In this document: positions 1 to 5,837 of the stretch, piece by piece | How the letters are laid out: each line of letters starts with the position of its first letter | Position numbering within the stretch: position 1 is the stretch's first letter | Assembly: GCA_016871135.1 (NCBI GenBank) | Contig: VFZQ01000379.1 | Location: 1-5,837 of the forward strand | DNA from: Acidobacteriota bacterium | GTDB lineage: Bacteria > Acidobacteriota > Terriglobia > Bryobacterales > Bryobacteraceae | Direction of reading: 5' to 3' | DNA: 5,837 nucleotides | Notes under the pieces: model-generated | The model's database searches: none | What the model was told of the DNA's origin: nothing | Seen by the model: the letters and a program-made list of their open reading frames with translations, nothing else | Translations under genes and position numbers: made by a program

Positions 1-1142
1 TCAAGCGTCGCAATGTTGCGTTGCCGTCAAGTCATCCCAATGCGGATGAATCGGCGGTTCCGACGGCCCAGAACACCCCTGGCGCTATCTACAACACGGA
101 ATCCGGATTCTACAATCCGAGCCCTGCGTTGGGTGGCGGCAGCACGGACGCTCGTAACCTGAGCACCGCTGGCTTGGCCGATCACGGCACCCGCCTGATG
201 GCTCGCTTCAACAACGTTCCGGCCGGCATGGCCCTGTACGTTTCGGCGTACACGGTCGGGTCGTCTGGCGACGCTTGCGCCGGCTTGCCCTGTATCACGA
301 CCGTCCGCAATGCGACCACCGCCAGCGCGACGGCCGCCCGCTTGATCACGACCGACTCCAATGGCGGCGGCGCGTTCTCGCGGGTCATCACCACGAACAC
401 TGCCACGAACAACACCAACGCGAACAACGGTGGTGGTGGTTCGGGCACGGCGATCCCGACTGCTCCGATTACTCTGAGCAACGGCGCCGGCACAGCGGTT
501 TGGGAAGTCATGGACGCTGATCCTCTCGTGGCTCAGACCTATGAATTCGCAGTCGCCGCGGCTTACGTGGCCAACACGTCCAACAACCTGCCGGGTCTCG
601 GCACGGCCACTGTTGCTGGCAGCTTCGCGCCGCTCAGCACGGTGACCACCGCTTCGGGTTCGGCTCCGATTCCGCGTTTCGCTGACACCAGCGTCGCCCG
701 GAATATCATGACGGTCAGCGCTTGTACCACGAACCTGCTCTTCCAGTTCTTGACGAACCAGGCAGGCTTCGACAGCGGCTTCGCGATCAGCAATACGTCG
801 ACGGATCCGTTTGGTACTGCGCCTCAGTCCGGTCCTTGCAAGTTGAACTACTACGGTGGAACCACCGGTGGCGGCGCTGCTCCGGCAGCCCAGACCTCCG
901 CGGTTGTGCCGAGCGGCGCTCAACTTGTGGCCGTTCTGAGCTCGGGCGGTAACTACGGAATCGCGGCAACGCCGGGCTTCCAGGGTTACATGATTGCTCA
1001 GTGCTCGTTCCAGTACGCTCACGGCTTCGCTTTCATCAGCGACGTCGGTGCGAATCGTGTCTCCGAGTCCTACCAGGCCCTCGTGCTTGATGGCTCGATG
1101 GGCAGCCGCACGATCTTCTTCTCAGAAGTTCTGGGCCACTAA
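1..1142 (+). CDS. Secreted acidobacterial protein of unknown function, 5'-truncated
   Basis: The reading frame is open from base 3 (codons for K-R-R-N-V-A precede the TTG at 21) to the TAA at 1140-1142, so the true start is upstream and TTG 21 is not a credible start. Residues below are numbered from that TTG. The visible protein is rich in Gly, Ala, Thr and Asn and almost free of Lys, as expected of an exported protein. A low-complexity Thr/Asn stretch (125-136) runs into a Gly linker, GGGGSG (137-142), separating two parts. The C-terminal part (about 215-373) contains LLFQFLTNQAGFDSGFAIS, STDPFGT, LNYYGG and QYAHGFAFISD, which I recall from many Solibacter-type secreted proteins; no function is known to me. 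Cysteines are C86/C91, C235, C273 and C328; the first two are close enough to form a local disulfide. No catalytic motif is visible. A strong terminator follows 25 bases after the stop. The coding call is firm; family membership is from memory and function is unknown. Confidence 0.85.
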   Translation, partial: KRRNVALPSSHPNADESAVPTAQNTPGAIYNTESGFYNPSPALGGGSTDARNLSTAGLADHGTRLMARFNNVPAGMALYVSAYTVGSSGDACAGLPCITTVRNATTASATAARLITTDSNGGGAFSRVITTNTATNNTNANNGGGGSGTAIPTAPITLSNGAGTAVWEVMDADPLVAQTYEFAVAAAYVANTSNNLPGLGTATVAGSFAPLSTVTTASGSAPIPRFADTSVARNIMTVSACTTNLLFQFLTNQAGFDSGFAISNTSTDPFGTAPQSGPCKLNYYGGTTGGGAAPAAQTSAVVPSGAQLVAVLSSGGNYGIAATPGFQGYMIAQCSFQYAHGFAFISDVGANRVSESYQALVLDGSMGSRTIFFSEVLGH

Positions 1143-1167
1143 AGCAATCGCCTCTGGCGATCCAACC

Positions 1168-1199
1168 AAAACGGGGGAAGCTTTCGCTTCCCCCGTTTT
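1168..1199 (+). terminator. Rho-independent terminator after the first gene
   Basis: The arms 1168-1181 (AAAACGGGGGAAGC) and 1186-1199 (GCTTCCCCCGTTTT) are perfectly complementary over 14 bp around a 4-base TTTC loop. The stem has an A-run on the left and a T-run on the right, so it could terminate transcription from either side, although no convergent gene lies beside it. A smaller hairpin (ATCGCC 1147-1152, GGCGAT 1156-1161, 3-base loop) sits between the stop codon and this stem. The placement implies that the first gene and the next one are separate transcription units. Confidence 0.93.
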
Positions 1200-1229
1200 A
1201 TTGCTACCAACCCTTACGAAATCTTACAT

Positions 1230-1258
1230 TTACCGTCTATTCCGTAATCGGTTAAGAT
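1230..1258 (+). promoter_or_regulatory. Weak candidate promoter upstream of the propeller/Ig-like gene
   Basis: Bases 1200-1270 are clearly more AT-rich than the surrounding genes and lie between a terminator and a new gene, so a promoter is expected here. The best sigma-70-like pair I can find is TTACCG (1230-1235) and TAAGAT (1253-1258) with 17 bases between. They match 3 of 6 and 4 of 6 consensus bases, which is weak. TATCCT at 1261-1266 is an alternative -10 box without a good -35 partner. No operator or riboswitch-like fold was recognised in the intergenic region. Confidence 0.2.
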
Positions 1259-1332
1259 GGTATCCTAGTACGAGCCCGTGCGTTCCCATGCCCGGCGCCA
1301 CCCGCATTCCGAGTCCTTAATTCCAATCGATC

Positions 1333-1337
1333 AGAGG
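1333..1337 (+). promoter_or_regulatory. Ribosome binding site of the propeller/Ig-like gene
   Basis: AGAGG lies 5 bases before the ATG at 1343. It supports this start over the second in-frame ATG at 1364, which would also remove the two arginines (R5, R6) that form the basic n-region of the signal peptide. Confidence 0.6.
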
Positions 1338-1342
1338 TTTCA

Positions 1343-4300
1343 ATGCTCTTCCTCCGACGAACCATGCAGCTTGCTGCGTGTGTTTCTCTCGCGGCCATCC
1401 CCACGCTGGCTCAATCCGTAACCGCCACCAATCTATTCCTTCTCCCCAATTCGTCGGCAACATCGCCTATTGTGAGCGCGTTCCGGACGGATCCTTTCAC
1501 CATTCTTTCTTCCTTCACCGCGCAGCCCGGCGCGTCCTTTGTGCACGTTCACCCGAACGGCCAGAAGGTCTACATCGTCGCCCGCTCGGGCGCCGATACA
1601 CTCCTCGTCGTGGACGCAACAAATCCGGCGAATGTTCTCAAACGGGTCACGCTTGGCCAGGCCGAAGCCGCCGCGCTTTCGCCCGACGGCCGCCGGTTGG
1701 TTGTGGCCGCCGGCAGCGTTCACCTCATCGATACCTCCGCCGATAACGTACTGAGCACGATATCCGATCTCGGCGGCACGCCCACCGATGTTGCGATCGC
1801 TCTGGATGGCTCGCGTGCTTTTGTGCTGTCGCCCGGCGCGAACCGGTTGACGGCGATCGACTTGAACACAGGCCAGCTTGCCGGAACGCCGTTCACGGTC
1901 TCCGGCAACGCATCGACGGTCACGGTCGGCCCCGACGGGCTGGTCTACGTCACGGCGCAGAATCTGATCCAGATTATCGATGGACGCAGCATGACGATCG
2001 TCAAGGAGATCCAACTCAACGCGCAGCCGTCCCGGCCGACTTTTACCCCCGATGGCCGTTACGCGCTTTTGACAAATCGCACGCCCGTCACCGGCTCGTC
2101 CGTCATACAGATAGACCTGGCGACTTTTAGCATTGCGAGCATTCCCAACTTCCAGGTCATTCTCGACCGCATTCAGTTCGTTGCCGGCAACCGCGCCTAC
2201 GCGATCTCCAGCCAGACAAAGCGTTTGTACGAGATCAGCATCAATCCGTTGAACGTCAATCCGCCATCCTTCTCGGGACTTGCGGAATTGAACAACGTCA
2301 CCGACTTCGCGATCTCCAACGAAACACCCAGCGCCCGCTTCCTGTTCGTTGTCACCGGCGGCACCATGCACCGCATCGACATGACCGGCAATCCGGGCAT
2401 CGGCGCCGGCCAGGTCGCGATTCCTTCCGCTCCGGGCCCGCTGACGTACTCCGCGCCGCAGAACACGGGATCTCCCGTTATCATTCTTCCTTACAATAAT
2501 TCGCAGACAACTACGCCCGGCGGCACCTACCGCCCGCTGATCGCGCGCGTGACCGATTCTTTCGGACGGCCGCTATTTGCGGTGAACGTGACCTTCACCT
2601 CCGATAACCCGAACGCGCAGATCCTCGGCGCTCAGGCGACGACCAACGTCCAAGGCTACGCGCAGACCACCATCATCGCACCGGCCAACGCCGGCACGTT
2701 TAACGTCACCGCGAGCGCGGGCCCCGGCCCCAACGCTCCGACCGCTACCTACGTTCTGACCAGTTCCACCGGTTCCACGGGCGGCGGCGGCGGTTCGGCG
2801 ACCGGACTGATGTCGATCGTTGGCGGAAACGGCCAGCTAGTCGTAGCGAACTTCCTGCTCACCAGACCGATGAGAGTTCGTGTCCGCGACAACAATGGCA
2901 ACCCCATCGCCGGACAGTCGATTACGTTCTCGATTGCAAGTGGAACCGGCACCATGCAGACGGCCACCGCCGACGGCATCGCGATCCCCAACACGACTTG
3001 CAGCGGAAACGTTTGTACCGCGATTACGGATGAAAAGGGCGAAGCGGCGGCGAGTTTTCTGGCCGCGCTGGTGGCGCCCGGATTCTCCTGGCAGCCGCAA
3101 CAAATCTCGGCATCCAACGGCCAGGCGACGGTGAACTTTATCATCACCACGCTGGAAAGCGGCGGCGTCATTGGCGGTACTCCGGTTCCGCCTAACGTCG
3201 AGCGGCTTATTCCGCAGGGCGATACGATCGTCGCGCAAGCAGGTACAACGGTTACCGAAGCCATCAAGATCCGAGTCGTCGCATCAAGCGGCCTCCAGGC
3301 CGGTCAGCCGATTCCGAATGTTGCGCTCACCGCGGCGACGGAATTTACGGATCCAACGCAGGGACCAACCGCTTCGTGCGCCGGTGACGGCGATGTCGCG
3401 CTCACTGATTCGCAAGGAATCGCGACCTGTAATCTGAAAGTCGGCGGGCGGCTTGGTCAAGCTGTTCTCACCGTGAGCATCGGCAACGCACTGAGCCTTG
3501 GCGGCCAGCGCATCATCCTCGATGTGCGGCCCGGTCCTCCGGCCTCCGTGACGCAAGTGCTCGGCAACAACCAGTCCGGTAACCCGGGCGCGCGACTGCC
3601 GCTCGTGTTCGGCGCGCAGATTCTCGACGCGTTCGGCAACGTGCTGACCGGGCAAACCGTAACCTGGGAAGTCGTCACGCCGAATTCGATCACACTGTCG
3701 AATATCGTCGCGACTTCGGACTTTAACGGGCGCGTCTCGGCTCTGGGCACGCTGGGCAGCATCGCCGGCACCAACCAAGTGCGGCTGCGGGCCGGCAACA
3801 CGACCCTTCAAGTCTTTAACTTCACCGTCAACCTGACGATCTCTGCGCTCAACAAAGTGTCCGGAGACGCTCAATCGGCGTTGATCAACTCGGCGTTCGC
3901 CGCGCCGTTGGTCGTGGAAGTTCGCGACGAACGCGGGAACCCGGTGCCGAATCAGAATGTGCAGTGGGCGATCACGAACGGCTCGGGCACACTCAGCGCC
4001 AACGCGGTCGCGACCACCGCGAACGGTCAGTCGTCGATCACGGTCCGCGCGGGTTCGACGACGGGTACAATCACCGTCTCGGCCCGGTTGGGTAACTTGA
4101 CACAGACCTTCACGCTGACCGCTCGTCCTCCGGGACCGGTGGTGTCGGCGAGCGGCGTCGTAACAACGGCGCGTAATCAGGCCGGCATCACGCCCTGCGG
4201 CTTGGCCACGATCTTCGGATCGAATCTGGCCTTCGGCGTCAATGGCGTGGTCAACCTGAATTTCCTGGGTATCGGCGCGCTGCCGACCTCCTACAACGGC

Positions 4301-4882
4301 CTGGAAATCCTGATCGGCGGCATTGCCGCTCCGATCTTCGCGGTATCGAACCAGGGCGGACAAGAGTCGGTGATGATCCAGGTGCCATGCGAAATCTCGG
4401 CGCCCGGAACAACCAGCATCGCGATTCGAATCCCTGGCGCCGTCGGCACGGTGGAAGGCGTTCAAGTCTTCCGCGCCGCGCCCGGCATCTTCGAGACAAC
4501 GGCGACCGCCAGCACCCGCGCCTACGCGGCGATCATCCGCCCCGACGGCAGCTACATCACACCCAACAATCCTGGAAGGCGTGGTGAAGTGGTTTATGCG
4601 GCCGTTACGGGCCTCGGCACGGTGTCGCCGGCCACAGCAACCAACCGCGTCGGCACGGGCGGCCAACTGGTCAACGCCAACCTCATCGTCGGCTTGAACA
4701 ACCAGGGCGTCCGTATCGTGTCGGCCAGCTACGCCACCGGTATGATCGGCATCTACTGGATCGGATTCGAGATCCCGAACGACGCTACGCCGGGTACATT
4801 CATCAACTTCAGCGTTGCGGCCGAGAGCCCGACCGGGCAACTCGTGTTTAGCAATCCGAGCACGATCGCAGCTATACAGTAA
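1343..4882 (+). CDS. Exported multidomain protein: beta-propeller, five Ig-like modules, TIGR03437 C-terminal domain
   Basis: A complete 1179-residue protein, probably secreted or surface-anchored; no enzymatic motif is seen. Residues 1-23 form a signal peptide (R5 R6, hydrophobic core, likely cleavage after TLA23). Residues about 30-372 look like a YVTN-type propeller: PNG72, PDG115, LDG155, PDG198, PDG237, then N283 (NRAYAI) and R332 (ARFLFVV) recur every 39-48 residues, giving seven blades. Ig-like Big-1/invasin-type modules follow, with turn motifs at D405 (DSFGRP), D516 (DNNGNP), about 647 (divergent), D762 (DAFGNV) and D862 (DERGNP). A GGGGGS linker (480-485) separates modules one and two. 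Residues about 936-1179 match TIGR03437: TIFGSNLA (956-963), GGIAAPIF, APGIF (1046-1050), NPGRRGEVV (1076-1084), TGLG. Mature cysteines fall in three pairs: 553/558, 679/696, 952/1016. Only eight Lys occur. By analogy with Ig-like surface proteins, a role in adhesion or matrix binding is possible but is inference. The gene is flanked by terminators and appears monocistronic. Confidence 0.93.
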   Translation: MLFLRRTMQLAACVSLAAIPTLAQSVTATNLFLLPNSSATSPIVSAFRTDPFTILSSFTAQPGASFVHVHPNGQKVYIVARSGADTLLVVDATNPANVLKRVTLGQAEAAALSPDGRRLVVAAGSVHLIDTSADNVLSTISDLGGTPTDVAIALDGSRAFVLSPGANRLTAIDLNTGQLAGTPFTVSGNASTVTVGPDGLVYVTAQNLIQIIDGRSMTIVKEIQLNAQPSRPTFTPDGRYALLTNRTPVTGSSVIQIDLATFSIASIPNFQVILDRIQFVAGNRAYAISSQTKRLYEISINPLNVNPPSFSGLAELNNVTDFAISNETPSARFLFVVTGGTMHRIDMTGNPGIGAGQVAIPSAPGPLTYSAPQNTGSPVIILPYNNSQTTTPGGTYRPLIARVTDSFGRPLFAVNVTFTSDNPNAQILGAQATTNVQGYAQTTIIAPANAGTFNVTASAGPGPNAPTATYVLTSSTGSTGGGGGSATGLMSIVGGNGQLVVANFLLTRPMRVRVRDNNGNPIAGQSITFSIASGTGTMQTATADGIAIPNTTCSGNVCTAITDEKGEAAASFLAALVAPGFSWQPQQISASNGQATVNFIITTLESGGVIGGTPVPPNVERLIPQGDTIVAQAGTTVTEAIKIRVVASSGLQAGQPIPNVALTAATEFTDPTQGPTASCAGDGDVALTDSQGIATCNLKVGGRLGQAVLTVSIGNALSLGGQRIILDVRPGPPASVTQVLGNNQSGNPGARLPLVFGAQILDAFGNVLTGQTVTWEVVTPNSITLSNIVATSDFNGRVSALGTLGSIAGTNQVRLRAGNTTLQVFNFTVNLTISALNKVSGDAQSALINSAFAAPLVVEVRDERGNPVPNQNVQWAITNGSGTLSANAVATTANGQSSITVRAGSTTGTITVSARLGNLTQTFTLTARPPGPVVSASGVVTTARNQAGITPCGLATIFGSNLAFGVNGVVNLNFLGIGALPTSYNGLEILIGGIAAPIFAVSNQGGQESVMIQVPCEISAPGTTSIAIRIPGAVGTVEGVQVFRAAPGIFETTATASTRAYAAIIRPDGSYITPNNPGRRGEVVYAAVTGLGTVSPATATNRVGTGGQLVNANLIVGLNNQGVRIVSASYATGMIGIYWIGFEIPNDATPGTFINFSVAAESPTGQLVFSNPSTIAAIQ

Positions 4883-4910
4883 ACACTTTCTTCGAAAGTT
4901 AGAGCCACTT

Positions 4911-4944
4911 GGGGGCCGAGTCTCACGATTCGGTCCCCTTTCTT
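4911..4944 (+). terminator. Rho-independent terminator after the propeller/Ig-like gene
   Basis: GGGGGCCGA (4911-4919) pairs with TCGGTCCCC (4930-4938) as a 9-bp stem with one G-T wobble and a 10-base loop, followed by TTTCTT (4939-4944). It begins 28 bases after the stop at 4882. A smaller hairpin (ACTTTC 4885-4890, GAAAGT 4894-4899, 3-base loop) comes first. The T-run touches the TATAAT box of the next gene, so the end of one unit and the promoter of the next are fused. Confidence 0.85.
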
Positions 4945-4949
4945 ATAAT
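4944..4949 (+). promoter_or_regulatory. TATAAT -10 box of gatB
   Basis: A perfect sigma-70 -10 hexamer whose first base lies 12 bases before the gatB ATG at 4956. Initiation about 7 bases after the box would fall on or next to the A of the ATG, suggesting a leaderless transcript. The -35 is poor: CTCACG (4922-4927, 16-base spacer) and GTCTCA (4920-4925, 18-base spacer) each match 3 of 6, and both overlap the terminator loop. A further upstream promoter or read-through cannot be excluded. Confidence 0.55.
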
Positions 4950-4955
4950 TAAAGG

Positions 4956-5837
<882 letters not shown>

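Noticed and set aside
27..1022. Minus-strand open frame of 331 codons opposite the first gene
   Set aside because: The product is Arg-rich and compositionally implausible, while the + strand frame carries conserved motifs and ends at a proper terminator.
994..1320. Plus-strand open frame overlapping the end of the first gene and the intergenic region
   Set aside because: It reads straight through the strong terminator, has no ribosome binding site and its product resembles nothing; it is a shifted-frame shadow.
1343..1381. Possible lipoprotein signal (LAAC ending at C13) in the propeller/Ig-like protein
   Set aside because: L10-A11-A12-C13 fits a lipobox, but only six residues separate it from R5-R6, too short for a hydrophobic core, and the hydrophobic stretch continues past C13 to a normal cleavage site at A23. 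A Tat signal was also rejected: no S-R-R-x-F-L-K motif.
3284..4840. Long minus-strand open frame (518 codons) inside the propeller/Ig-like gene
   Set aside because: It lies wholly antisense to a gene with clear domains. The translation is an Arg/Asp/Gly-rich string without recognisable motifs, typical of the reverse frame of GC-biased codons.

Overview
The window is GC-rich bacterial DNA with all three genes on the + strand. It reads most naturally as Acidobacteriota, probably the Solibacter/Bryobacter group. The large central gene ends in the domain I recognise as TIGR03437 (the 'Solibacter uncharacterized C-terminal domain'). The first gene carries a C-terminal region that, from memory, recurs in many secreted proteins of the same group. 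No rRNA or tRNA is present, so the taxonomic call rests on these families alone.

Layout: (1) bases 1-1142 hold the 3' part of a gene for a Lys-poor, Gly/Ala/Thr/Asn-rich protein that is probably secreted; its start lies upstream of the window. (2) Bases 1143-1342 are intergenic, with a strong intrinsic terminator (perfect 14-bp stem) and an AT-richer stretch that should hold the next promoter. (3) Bases 1343-4882 encode a complete 1179-residue exported protein: signal peptide, seven-bladed YVTN-like beta-propeller, Gly linker, five Ig-like (Big-1/invasin-like) modules and the TIGR03437 domain. (4) Bases 4883-4955 hold a terminator whose T-run shares a base with a perfect TATAAT box. (5) Bases 4956-5837 are the first 294 codons of gatB, the B subunit of the tRNA-dependent amidotransferase; the gene runs off the end.

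The first two genes look like separate transcription units for cell-surface or extracellular proteins of unknown function. They share low Lys content, low-complexity Gly linkers and sparse cysteines. gatB is a housekeeping translation gene and functionally unrelated; the terminator before it argues against an operon. No mobile element, CRISPR array or defence system is visible. The less ordinary points are the surface-protein architecture and the compact terminator/promoter junction that may give gatB a leaderless transcript.
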